From an uncultured bacterium (GTDB lineage Bacteria; Auribacterota; Tritonobacteria; UBA1439), in assembly GCA_937858775.1 (NCBI GenBank), contig CALLYX010000305.1, positions 1 through 6,186 on the forward strand: a stretch of 6,186 bases of DNA, given 5' to 3'. The notes below the pieces were generated by a model. It worked only from the letters and a program-made list of their open reading frames with translations. It was not told where the DNA came from and made no database searches. The position numbers and the translations under genes are program-made. Shown here one piece after another: positions 1 to 6,186 of this stretch (positions are counted from its first letter, which is position 1; the number at the start of each line of letters is the position of its first letter).

Positions 1-545
1 AAGCGGCCCCGCGGCCAATTCTTCGCCGGCGACCCGCTCCCGGGATGGATCGCGACCGTCCGGTCGCCGTCGAGGCCGAGAACGGCAAGGCGTTTCCGCG
101 CCCACGCGCGCGGCTCGCCGGGGAGCGCGCACGCGCCGGGGCCGGGGTCTGCGAGGCCCGCCGCGGCGAGTTCCGATTCGATATGCTCGCCGACGGGGAT
201 GCGCGCCCCGTCCCCCGGAAACGGCTCCAACGCGACAAGCGGAGAACGGACGGCGGATAAGAGGCGGGATGTCCATTCCGCCCCGCGGGCGCCGAGGACC
301 GAGATCACGAGATCGAATGGGCGCCGGATCTTCTCCGGGGCCGCCCACTCCGGCGCGCCGAAATCTTCCGCCTCGTCGCAGAGACGGGCCGCGAGGAGAA
401 GGCGGGCGTATCGGGGCTCGCCCAGGAAGACGATCCGCGCGCCGGGGAAGGTGCGCCTGGCGGAGCGCCAGAGCGGCCAGCGTGTTATGAAGTCGCCGAG
501 GCCGCCGAGGCTAACGACAAGGACAGACCGGCATCCGGCCGCCAT
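1..545 (-). CDS. Glycosyltransferase family 9 (heptosyltransferase-like), 3' end cut by window edge
   Basis: Translating the minus strand from the ATG at 545 gives 181 codons with no stop before the window ends, so only the N-terminal half of a usual GT9 protein (about 340 residues) is present. The N-terminus reads VLVVSLGGLGDFITR (residues 8-22). This is the family's nucleotide-fold start, and D18 sits where heptosyltransferases such as WaaC have their catalytic aspartate. Residues 164-178 read VAIHPGSGSPAKNWP, the GT9 signature that opens the C-terminal, sugar-nucleotide-binding domain. Family members transfer heptose or related sugars from ADP-linked donors onto lipopolysaccharide core at the inner face of the inner membrane. 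The gene starts 34 bases after the secDF stop, so it is probably co-transcribed. A purine-rich GGGGAGGGG lies about 13 bases before the ATG, a rather long spacing. The family is clear. The exact acceptor and donor sugar are not, and without the C-terminus I would not assign waaC, waaF or another name. Confidence 0.88.
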   Translation of the reverse strand, partial: MAAGCRSVLVVSLGGLGDFITRWPLWRSARRTFPGARIVFLGEPRYARLLLAARLCDEAEDFGAPEWAAPEKIRRPFDLVISVLGARGAEWTSRLLSAVRSPLVALEPFPGDGARIPVGEHIESELAAAGLADPGPGACALPGEPRAWARKRLAVLGLDGDRTVAIHPGSGSPAKNWPRGR

Positions 546-579
546 GGAAACGGACCCGCCCCTCCCCGCCCCGGCCCGC

Positions 580-3120
580 TCAACGCCGCCCCGTTCCCCT
601 CGCGGGGACGGCGGTCGCCCCCCGAGTGCCCGGCCAGAGGATCAGGATCGGGGCGGCTATGTAGACCGTCGAGTAGATCCCCGAGATCATACCGACGATG
701 AGGGCGAAGGCGAAGTCGTGGATCACCGCCCCCCCCCAGAAGTAGATGCACATCACCGTCATCAGGGCGGTGAGCGAGGTGATGAGCGTTCGCGAGAGCG
801 TCTGGTTGATGCTCAGGTTGACGATCTCCCTGAAGCTCGCCTTCTTCATGACGCGCAGGTTCTCCCGGATCCTGTCGAAGATGACGATGGTGTCGTTGAT
901 CGAGAAGCCGACGATCGTCAGGAGGGCCGCGACGATCCCCAGGTCGAAGGGGCGGTTCGTCAGCGAGCACACGGCGACGGTGGCGAGCACGTCGTGGACG
1001 AGGGCGAGAACCCCGGCGAGGCCGTATTGGAGGCTATGGAACCTGACCCAGACGTAGATGATGATCGCCACGAAGGCGAGGAGCAGCCCCATCACCGCCC
1101 GCTGCCGCAGCGCCCTGCCGACCACCGGGCCGACGATCTCGGACCTGAGCAGTCTCGCCGGGTTGTCGGGGAATTTCCCGGCGAACACCGCCAGCATCTC
1201 CTTGCTACGGTCGCCGGCGGTCTTTATGATGATCTCCCTCCCCCCCTCGACGTTCTGGATCATCGACTCCTCCAGCCCGATCCCGCCCAGGGCGCCCCTC
1301 ACCTCGGCCATGTCCACGGGCCTGGCGAAACCGTACTGCTGGATCGCCCCCCCGCTGAAGTCCACGCCGAAGTTGTTCCTCCATCCGCGGGCGAAGAAGC
1401 TGTAGAAGCCGAGCGCTATCACGATCGCGGAGAGCCCCATCGCGTACCAGAGCTTTCCGATGAAGTCGATCTTCGTCATCCTGAACATCTGGAGCATCCG
1501 CAGCCGCATGAACGAGTCGCGGAGGCAGAGGCAGTCGAAGACGGTGTGCGTCACGAAGAGGGAGGTCCACATGCTGGTGAGGATGCCGATGCTCAGCGTG
1601 ACCGCGAAACCGCGCACGGGCCCGGTCCCTATCCAGTAGAGGATGAGCGCCGCCGCGAGCGTGGTCAGGTTCGAGTCGATGATCGTGACGAAGGCCTTGG
1701 AATATCCGTTCTCGACCGCGGCGCGGATCTTCCTGCCGAGCGCCGTCTCCTCGCGGATGCGCTCGAATATGAGGACGTTGGCGTCGACCGCCATGCCGAG
1801 GGAGAGGATGATTCCGGCGATGCCCGGGAGGGTGAGCGTGGCGCGGAACATCGAGAGGGCCGCGACCATGAGGAGACCGTTGAAGAGCAGCGCGAAGTCG
1901 GCGACGATTCCTCCGCGCAGGTAGTAGACGGCCATGAAACCCACGACGATGAGGAGGCCGATGAGGGAGGCGTTCACGCCGGCCACGATGGAGTCGCGGC
2001 CGAGACTCGGCCCCACGATCCGATTCTCGGCGATCTTCACCGGGGCCGGGAGCGCGCCGGCCCTGAGGACGATAGCCAGGTCGTTCGCCTCCTCGACGCT
2101 GAAGCGCCCCTCGATGAATGCGCCCTGGTCCAGTTTCGTCTTCATCATGGGCGCGGAGTAGACGACGTTGTCCAGTACGATCCCAAGGCGGGTCACCACC
2201 GGGCCCCTCGAGTCCTTGAACTTCCTCTCCGCCTCGCCGGAGACGATCCGCAGCTTCCGCATCCCCTCGCGGTCGAAATCCAGCGTGACCACCGGCTGGT
2301 TGAAAGCGCCCGCGCGGCTCATCCGCGCGTCCCTCAGCGAGATCCCCTTGATGACGGCGTCCTTCCGGATCAGGTAGAGCCCCTTCACGCGGTCCTTCGT
2401 CCTGGGGGACGGGATCGTGCGCCCGAGGAGGAACTCGTACCCCTGGGGGACGGCCTCCCTCGCCTCGGGCGAGGCGATGATCTCCTCGACGGCTTTCACC
2501 TTCGGCTCGGGGACGTCCCAGTGCGTATAGGCGACCCCCTCGTAGCTGGCCCGCTCGTCCTCGACGTAGCGGAGGATCGCCTTCTTCTCGTTGATCTTCT
2601 CGAGTGTCCTCTCCGCGAGCTTGTCCTCAGCCACGAGCTTGAACTCGAGGAGGGCGGTCTTCCCGATCAGCGCGATGGCCCGCTCGGGATCGCTTATGCC
2701 GGGGAGCTGGACCACGATCCGGTCGCGCCCCTCCGGGAAGATCGCCGGCTCGGCGACGCCGAACTCGTCGACGCGGTTGCGGATTATCTCGAGGGCGCGC
2801 TCCCGCGCGTCCTTCCGGGCGCCCTCGGGGATCTCCTTCGTGTCCACCTGGAGGACGATGTGCATCCCCCCCCTCAGGTCGAGGCCCAGGTTCAGGATCC
2901 TGCGCGGGTCGCCGCGCAGCCACTTCTCCAGCGAATACGAGAGGCGGGACGCAATCCCCTCCCCGCTCATCTCGGCGTCGCGCGCCGCCCACTCCCGCTC
3001 GAGGGCCTTGCGCGACCCCGGCGGGAGGCCGGCCCAGCGCGCGGTCGGGTAGATGTAGTAGAAGCAGCCGAGGAGCACCGCGAATATGAGCGTGATCCTC
3101 CATTGCAGATTGCGGTTCAT
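580..3120 (-). CDS. secDF: Protein translocase subunit SecDF (SecD-SecF fusion)
   Basis: This 846-residue inner-membrane protein joins SecD and SecF in one chain. It works with SecYEG and YajC and uses the proton gradient to help pull and release exported proteins on the outer side of the membrane. The SecD part has a first membrane helix at about 9-25, the hallmark LGLDLRGG at 78-85, a large periplasmic domain, GPSLGRD at 370-376, a membrane bundle from about 378 to 515, and VDANVLIFERIREE from 445. The SecF part begins after a basic linker near 520-550, with helix 558-576, FGVDFSGG at 584-591, a second periplasmic domain, and a membrane bundle from 677 containing GFSINDTIVIFDRIREN. D446 and D743 match the conserved membrane acidic residues implicated in proton transfer in studied SecDF proteins; this is by motif only. 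All hallmark motifs are present with no sign of decay. The length is somewhat above that of the Bacillus subtilis fusion (about 737 residues). The start is supported by a G-rich ribosome site four bases upstream. Confidence 0.97.
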   Translation of the reverse strand: MNRNLQWRITLIFAVLLGCFYYIYPTARWAGLPPGSRKALEREWAARDAEMSGEGIASRLSYSLEKWLRGDPRRILNLGLDLRGGMHIVLQVDTKEIPEGARKDARERALEIIRNRVDEFGVAEPAIFPEGRDRIVVQLPGISDPERAIALIGKTALLEFKLVAEDKLAERTLEKINEKKAILRYVEDERASYEGVAYTHWDVPEPKVKAVEEIIASPEAREAVPQGYEFLLGRTIPSPRTKDRVKGLYLIRKDAVIKGISLRDARMSRAGAFNQPVVTLDFDREGMRKLRIVSGEAERKFKDSRGPVVTRLGIVLDNVVYSAPMMKTKLDQGAFIEGRFSVEEANDLAIVLRAGALPAPVKIAENRIVGPSLGRDSIVAGVNASLIGLLIVVGFMAVYYLRGGIVADFALLFNGLLMVAALSMFRATLTLPGIAGIILSLGMAVDANVLIFERIREETALGRKIRAAVENGYSKAFVTIIDSNLTTLAAALILYWIGTGPVRGFAVTLSIGILTSMWTSLFVTHTVFDCLCLRDSFMRLRMLQMFRMTKIDFIGKLWYAMGLSAIVIALGFYSFFARGWRNNFGVDFSGGAIQQYGFARPVDMAEVRGALGGIGLEESMIQNVEGGREIIIKTAGDRSKEMLAVFAGKFPDNPARLLRSEIVGPVVGRALRQRAVMGLLLAFVAIIIYVWVRFHSLQYGLAGVLALVHDVLATVAVCSLTNRPFDLGIVAALLTIVGFSINDTIVIFDRIRENLRVMKKASFREIVNLSINQTLSRTLITSLTALMTVMCIYFWGGAVIHDFAFALIVGMISGIYSTVYIAAPILILWPGTRGATAVPARGTGRR

Positions 3121-3124
3121 CGAT

Positions 3125-3133
3125 CCCCCCCCT
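3125..3133 (-). promoter_or_regulatory. G-run ribosome binding site of secDF
   Basis: On the minus strand an A followed by eight G residues ends four bases before the secDF ATG. It lies inside the 31-base gap after the HD gene and is the only Shine-Dalgarno-like element there, which supports the ATG at 3120. As a long homopolymer it is also a possible indel spot, though it lies outside coding sequence. Confidence 0.55.
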
Positions 3134-3151
3134 GTAGGCGCCCCGCGCCGC

Positions 3152-3841
3152 TCACAGCATCTTCGCCCCGTTGATCACCAGTTCCAGCGTGCAGCCGAGG
3201 AACGCCGCGGCCTTCCGCGCTATGACCATGCGCGACATGAAGATCTCGAAATACTCCATCACCTGCGAAAGGCGCGTGTCGATCTCGAGCTCGTACCGGA
3301 TCACGCGCCTCCCGCGGCTCACCCTCACCACCGACCTCTTGGCGGAGTAGTTCACGCGGTCGTGGGTGTCGAAATCCATCTTGTTGCTCTTCCGGACGCG
3401 CCCGCGGTGGACGTCGATCTTGTCGGCGAGGATCAGCGCCGAGGAGATCGCGCTCATCGGCTCACCGTTCTCCTCCTGGTGGTGACCGATCGCCGAGACG
3501 ATGTCGGCGACCTCCCCCGGGTCCATCCCCGCCCGCTGGAGTATGTCCCGGGCCATGGCGCCGCCGGTGAGCGCGTGGTTCTCCCGGTTGACGAGGTTGC
3601 CGAGGTCGTGGAGGTAGCCGGCTATCGCCGCGAGCTCCGCCTCCCGCGCGTCGCGCCCGAGCTTGAGGAGGATGAGCCTCGCGGTATCCGAGACGATGCG
3701 GGCGTGACGGGCGCCGTGCTCCGTGTACCCCATCGACACCATGCACCGGTCGGTCTTCTCCAGGTAGGCGTTGACCTCCCGGTCCCGCCTCACCCGGTCG
3801 ATCGTCACGGCGGGGGGGCCGGCCGCGGGGGCGGCCGTCAT
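3152..3841 (-). CDS. HD-domain metal-dependent phosphohydrolase
   Basis: This 229-residue soluble protein has no membrane segment or signal peptide. After an Ala/Pro-rich leader (2-12) comes an HD-superfamily helical domain with candidate metal ligands in the expected order: H46 (in EHGARH), H78-D79 (in YLHDLGN), H89, H120-H121 (in GHHQEENGEP) and D140 (in LADKID). The HH pair followed by a GEP resembles the HHE...GYP stretch of HD-GYP cyclic-di-GMP phosphodiesterases, but the GYP triplet is not intact, so I do not call it HD-GYP. HD enzymes cleave phosphate esters of nucleotides or nucleic acids; the substrate here is unknown. The C-terminal part (about 145-229) is mixed strand and helix, with a strand pair near 166-182 (VVRVSRG...VIRYELEI), and I do not recognise it. 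The ATG overlaps the yajC stop as ATGA and has a strong GGGAGGG nine bases upstream, so translation is probably coupled to yajC. M34 and M37 are alternative starts that would still keep H46. Confidence 0.86.
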   Translation of the reverse strand: MTAAPAAGPPAVTIDRVRRDREVNAYLEKTDRCMVSMGYTEHGARHARIVSDTARLILLKLGRDAREAELAAIAGYLHDLGNLVNRENHALTGGAMARDILQRAGMDPGEVADIVSAIGHHQEENGEPMSAISSALILADKIDVHRGRVRKSNKMDFDTHDRVNYSAKRSVVRVSRGRRVIRYELEIDTRLSQVMEYFEIFMSRMVIARKAAAFLGCTLELVINGAKML

Positions 3842-4197
3842 GACGGTTCGCCCTCCCGTTTCGTCACCGCGGCCACCGCTGCCTTCGAGAACTCTATCTT
3901 CACGTTGTCGGCGACCTTGAGGAGCACGATCTCGTCCCTGACCCCGGCCACGACCCCGTGGATGCCGCCGGTGGTGACCACGTGGTCGCCCTTCTTCAGG
4001 GAGGCGAGCATCGTCTTCTGCTCCTGTTGCTTCTTCTGCTGCGGCCGGAACATCATGAAATAGAAGATCGCCACCAGCATGACGATCATCGGCAGATACG
4101 ACATCAACCCGGGCGCCTCGCCCGCCGCCCCCGAGGGCGGCGGCGCCATCCCGGCCGCGCGCAGCATCGTCCCGATCCCGGTCGCAAGCTCGTTCAT
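3838..4197 (-). CDS. yajC: Preprotein translocase subunit YajC
   Basis: This small inner-membrane protein of 119 residues, close to the usual YajC length (about 85-120), associates with SecDF as part of the holotranslocon. Residues 1-31 form a Gly/Ala/Pro-rich N-terminus. A single hydrophobic helix (about 35-50, YLPMIVMLVAIFYFMMF) follows, then the family hallmark RPQQKKQQE at 51-59 and a cytoplasmic domain with LKKGDHVVTTGGIHG at 67-81. That hydrophobic-RPQQKK-GDxVxTxGGIxG order is diagnostic. The ATG overlaps the tgt stop as ATGA, and its own stop overlaps the next ATG in the same way, so tgt, yajC and the HD gene are probably translated in a coupled series. Its place just after tgt and near secDF matches the common bacterial arrangement. 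The N-terminal stretch before the helix is slightly longer than in many homologues. Confidence 0.95.
   Translation of the reverse strand: MNELATGIGTMLRAAGMAPPPSGAAGEAPGLMSYLPMIVMLVAIFYFMMFRPQQKKQQEQKTMLASLKKGDHVVTTGGIHGVVAGVRDEIVLLKVADNVKIEFSKAAVAAVTKREGEPS
3851..3857 (-). promoter_or_regulatory. Ribosome binding site of the HD-domain gene, inside the yajC 3' end
   Basis: GGGAGGG on the minus strand lies nine bases before the ATG at 3841, within the last yajC codons. It favours this ATG over the internal methionines of the HD protein and fits termination-reinitiation coupling at the ATGA overlap. Confidence 0.6.
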
Positions 4198-5315
4198 TCG
4201 TCCATCCCCCCGCCGTCCGTGTACCCCTCTATGAAATCACGCGCGAATCGCGCGAACGTACCCGCGGCGACCGCCTCCCTGACGCGGGCCATGAGCCGGT
4301 GATAGTAGTGGAGGTTGTGGTACGTCACCAGCCTCGGCCCCAGCATCTCCCCGGCGTTGAAGAGATGCCGCAGGTAAGCCCGCGTGTGGTTCCGGCAGGC
4401 GGCGCAGCAGCACCCATCCTCGATCGGGCGGAAATCCGCCTTGAAGCGGCCGTTCTTCACCGGGAGCTTGCCCCGGTCCGTGAACGCCGTGCCGTTACGG
4501 CCGTTCCGCGTGGGCATCACGCAGTCGAACATGTCCACGCCGCGCGCCACCGCCTCGACGATCTCGACAGGGGTGCCGCAACCCATCAGGTAGCGCGGGC
4601 TTTCGGCGGGGAGAACGCGGCAGCACTCCGACACGTTCTCCAGCATCAGGTGCGCCGGCTCGCCGACGCTCAGGCCTCCGATGGCGTAGCCGTCGAAGCC
4701 GATCCGAACCAGCCCCTCCGCCGAGCGCCGCCGCGCCTCGGGATATGTCGCCCCCTGCACGATCCCGAACAGCGCCGCCCGCTCCGAACGGCGCGCATTC
4801 TTGCAACGGAGCGCCCATTCTAGGCTCCGCTCCAGTGATTTGCAAGCGTAATCCGGGGTGCACGGGTAGGGCGTGCACTCGTCGAGCACCATCATGATGT
4901 CCGATCCGAGCGCCTCCTGGATCCTTATCGCCTCGACGGGGCCGAGGAAATGCGCCGCGCCGTCGATGTGCGAGCGGAAGGAGACGCCGTCGGCGGTGAT
5001 CCCGCGCAATGCCGCCAGGCTGAACACCTGGTATCCGCCGCTGTCGGTGAGGATCGCGCCGTCCCAACTCATGAAGGAGCGGAGCCCCCCGGCGCGGGCG
5101 ACGATCTCCGCGCCCGGCCGGAGGGAGAGGTGGTAGGTGTTGCCGAGGATGATGCCGAAGCCGATCTCGCGCAGTTCCCCCGGGCTCATCGCCTTCACGC
5201 TGCCCTGAGTCCCCACCGGCATGAAGACGGGGGTGTCGAACGACCCGTGCGCCGTCGAGAGCCTTCCGACGCGCGCCGCCGTCTCCACGTCCTTCCGAAC
5301 GACGCCGAATTCCAT
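4194..5315 (-). CDS. tgt: tRNA-guanine transglycosylase (queuine tRNA-ribosyltransferase)
   Basis: This cytoplasmic enzyme exchanges guanine 34 in the anticodon wobble position of Asp, Asn, His and Tyr tRNAs for the queuosine precursor preQ1. The 373-residue length matches the bacterial family (E. coli 375). Key positions coincide with the E. coli numbering or nearly so: D91 in TDSGGYQVFSL as the general acid/base, D264 in DCVMPTRNGRNG as the nucleophile, and zinc ligands C302, C304, C307 (in CCCAAC) and H333 (in TYHNLHYY). DECTPYPC at 145-152 and GGLSVGEP, which lines the base pocket, are also present, so the enzyme looks complete and active. The start at 5315 has an AAGGGG ribosome site five bases upstream that overlaps the stop codon of the preceding gene. 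The stop overlaps the yajC start. queA, often just upstream in other bacteria, is replaced here by a ComEC-like gene. Confidence 0.98.
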   Translation of the reverse strand: MEFGVVRKDVETAARVGRLSTAHGSFDTPVFMPVGTQGSVKAMSPGELREIGFGIILGNTYHLSLRPGAEIVARAGGLRSFMSWDGAILTDSGGYQVFSLAALRGITADGVSFRSHIDGAAHFLGPVEAIRIQEALGSDIMMVLDECTPYPCTPDYACKSLERSLEWALRCKNARRSERAALFGIVQGATYPEARRRSAEGLVRIGFDGYAIGGLSVGEPAHLMLENVSECCRVLPAESPRYLMGCGTPVEIVEAVARGVDMFDCVMPTRNGRNGTAFTDRGKLPVKNGRFKADFRPIEDGCCCAACRNHTRAYLRHLFNAGEMLGPRLVTYHNLHYYHRLMARVREAVAAGTFARFARDFIEGYTDGGGMDE

Positions 5316-5320
5316 CTGCG

Positions 5321-5326
5321 CCCCTT
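5321..5326 (-). promoter_or_regulatory. Ribosome binding site of tgt overlapping the upstream stop codon
   Basis: AAGGGG on the minus strand sits five bases before the tgt ATG and shares its two A residues with the TAA of the upstream ComEC-like gene. It fixes the tgt start and shows the two genes are packed as one transcription unit. Confidence 0.6.
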
Positions 5327-6134
5327 ACGGATGCGCCGCCGCGACCGGGGCCGGGACGGGGGCCTCCCGCTTCTCCGGCTCCCGCTCCTTGGCGAGCCGG
5401 TATCCTTTCCCGTCCGACTCCACCGTGATCATGCCGTACCGCCCCGTCTGGTAGACCTTCGCCCCGACCGCGCGCAGCCGATCGATCGTCTCCTTGTACG
5501 GGCCGTCGGCGGAGGCGCTGTTCGTGCTGACGACCGCGATCTCCGGCCTGACGCAGCGGAGGAACGGCGCGGAAGAGGAGGACTTGGAGCCGTGGTGCGC
5601 CACCTTGAGCACCTGCGACCTGAGGCCGCCGCCGCTCCGCGCGACCATCTTTCTCTCAACCCTGCTGCCGGCGTCGCCGGTGAAGAGAAAGGCGACCCTG
5701 CCGTAGTGAAGCTGGATGACGATCGAGCTGTCGTTCGAGTTTTTCGGATTCGGGAACGGGTTCACGACCCTGACGGTGAGCTCCTTCCCCCAGTCGAGGA
5801 GATCCCCCGCCTTCGCCGTGCGATACCGCGTCCCGGGGCGATCCTTGACCGCCTTCAGGACGCGCGCGTAGAGCTGGGTCGTGTGCGGATAGCCGGGATC
5901 GAGAAACTCCCCCACCTCGATCCCGCTCCGGAGGATATCCGGCATCCCGCCGATATGGTCGCTGTCCGCGTGCGACATGACCAAGGTGTCGATCCGTTTT
6001 ATCCCCTTCCGCCGCAACAGGGAAAGGACCGCCTCCCCGCCCACCCGGCCGCCGGCGGCGTCGATGACGACGCATCTGCCGCCCGGGGTGGTTATGACGG
6101 TGGCGTCGCCGTGCCCGACCTCAAGGAAGTACAC
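5325..6134 (-). CDS. ComEC/Rec2-type metallo-beta-lactamase-fold hydrolase, 5' end uncertain
   Basis: The reading frame encodes the metallo-beta-lactamase domain found at the C-terminus of the DNA-uptake protein ComEC and in stand-alone exported relatives. Counting from the GTG at 6134, residues 2-10 read YFLEVGHGD (family usual: FLDVGQGD), and the metal motif SHADSDHIGG is at 54-63 with H55, D57, D59 and H60. Further motifs are NSNDSS near 132-137, FTGD at 151-154, and VAHHGSKSS from 178. A Lys/Glu/Pro/Ala-rich tail of about 25 residues closes the protein. All metal-binding motifs look intact, so it may act as a phosphodiesterase or nuclease. The GTG is only the first usable start after an in-frame TGA that lies inside the terminal inverted repeat. 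If that repeat is an artefact, the gene is truncated and the true protein extends upstream; the codons just before the GTG read APAPLTV, which fits a continuing protein. Whether it is full ComEC with membrane helices or a short secreted form cannot be told. Confidence 0.84.
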   Translation of the reverse strand: MYFLEVGHGDATVITTPGGRCVVIDAAGGRVGGEAVLSLLRRKGIKRIDTLVMSHADSDHIGGMPDILRSGIEVGEFLDPGYPHTTQLYARVLKAVKDRPGTRYRTAKAGDLLDWGKELTVRVVNPFPNPKNSNDSSIVIQLHYGRVAFLFTGDAGSRVERKMVARSGGGLRSQVLKVAHHGSKSSSSAPFLRCVRPEIAVVSTNSASADGPYKETIDRLRAVGAKVYQTGRYGMITVESDGKGYRLAKEREPEKREAPVPAPVAAAHP

Positions 6135-6186
6135 CGTGAGCGGCGCCGGGGCCGACGGGCCCGGCGCCGCTCACGGTGTACTTCCT
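6124..6186. repeat. Perfect 27-bp inverted repeat with 9-base loop at the window end
   Basis: Bases 6124-6150 are exactly complementary to 6160-6186, separated by nine bases (6151-6159). The pairing runs to the last base of the window, so it could be longer. The left arm encodes the start of the conserved ComEC-type domain, while the right arm, read in the same frame, yields a TGA (complement of 6171-6173). Coding sequence folding back on itself at a sequence end is typical of an inverted chimera or assembly artefact. A true hairpin or terminator is less likely, as there is no T-run and the stem covers conserved codons. Confidence 0.9.

Noticed and set aside
61..160. Possible frameshift in the glycosyltransferase before the VAIHPGSG motif
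   Set aside because: A block-by-block recheck of the complement shows that the start codon and the motif are in the same frame with no stop, so the gene is intact as far as the window goes.
729..737. Run of nine C (G on the coding strand) inside the SecF part, considered as a phase-variation tract
   Set aside because: It encodes the conserved Trp-Gly-Gly region in the correct frame, and phase switching of a core translocon gene is unlikely. A single sequence gives no evidence of length variation.
485..970. A 161-codon minus-strand frame spanning the secDF end and the glycosyltransferase start
   Set aside because: It is another frame over secDF codons and the first GT9 codons; its sequence is low-complexity and unlike any family, whereas both overlapped genes have clear motifs.
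199..3174. A 991-codon open frame on the plus strand covering the whole of secDF
   Set aside because: It is antisense to secDF, whose protein has every family motif. Its translation is extremely rich in Asp, Glu, Arg, His and Pro with no recognisable domain, as expected for the shadow frame of a GC-rich gene.
3086..4063. A 325-codon plus-strand open frame opposite the HD gene and yajC
   Set aside because: It lies wholly antisense to two well-supported genes and has shadow-frame composition (His/Arg/Asp/Val-rich) and no family motif.
6124..6186. Intrinsic terminator or regulatory hairpin at the start of the operon
   Set aside because: No T-run follows on either strand, and the stem contains conserved coding sequence and ends at the window edge, so an artefact is a simpler explanation.

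Overview
This GC-rich window holds six genes, all on the minus strand, so transcription runs from high to low coordinates. In order they are: a ComEC-type metallo-beta-lactamase-fold protein (5' end not reliably represented), tgt (tRNA-guanine transglycosylase), yajC, an HD-domain phosphohydrolase, a fused secDF, and the N-terminal half of a family 9 glycosyltransferase that runs off the window at position 1. The genes are very tightly packed: a 9-base gap before tgt, two successive 4-base ATGA stop/start overlaps (tgt/yajC and yajC/HD), a 31-base gap before secDF and a 34-base gap before the glycosyltransferase. This looks like one operon. I see no internal promoter or terminator, no RNA gene, no CRISPR array and no insertion sequence, and no gene-free stretch longer than about 50 bases.

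The core, tgt-yajC-secD-secF, is a long-known bacterial gene order. YajC and SecDF are accessory subunits of the Sec translocon and act late in protein export. Tgt makes the queuosine-type modification in the tRNA wobble position. The unusual member is the HD hydrolase between yajC and secDF, translationally coupled to yajC by its overlapping start. The downstream glycosyltransferase resembles ADP-heptose:LPS heptosyltransferases, which suggests a diderm (Gram-negative) envelope.

The organism cannot be named from this sequence. High GC, a single-chain SecDF, a GT9 enzyme and no closely recognisable model-organism signature suggest an uncultivated diderm bacterium, probably from a metagenome assembly. 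The last 63 bases form a perfect 27-base-pair inverted repeat ending exactly at the window edge. It puts a stop codon in frame just upstream of the first gene, and is most simply read as a fold-back assembly or library artefact at a contig end. I found no clear new biological system. The best leads are the HD protein placed within the Sec operon and the terminal palindrome.
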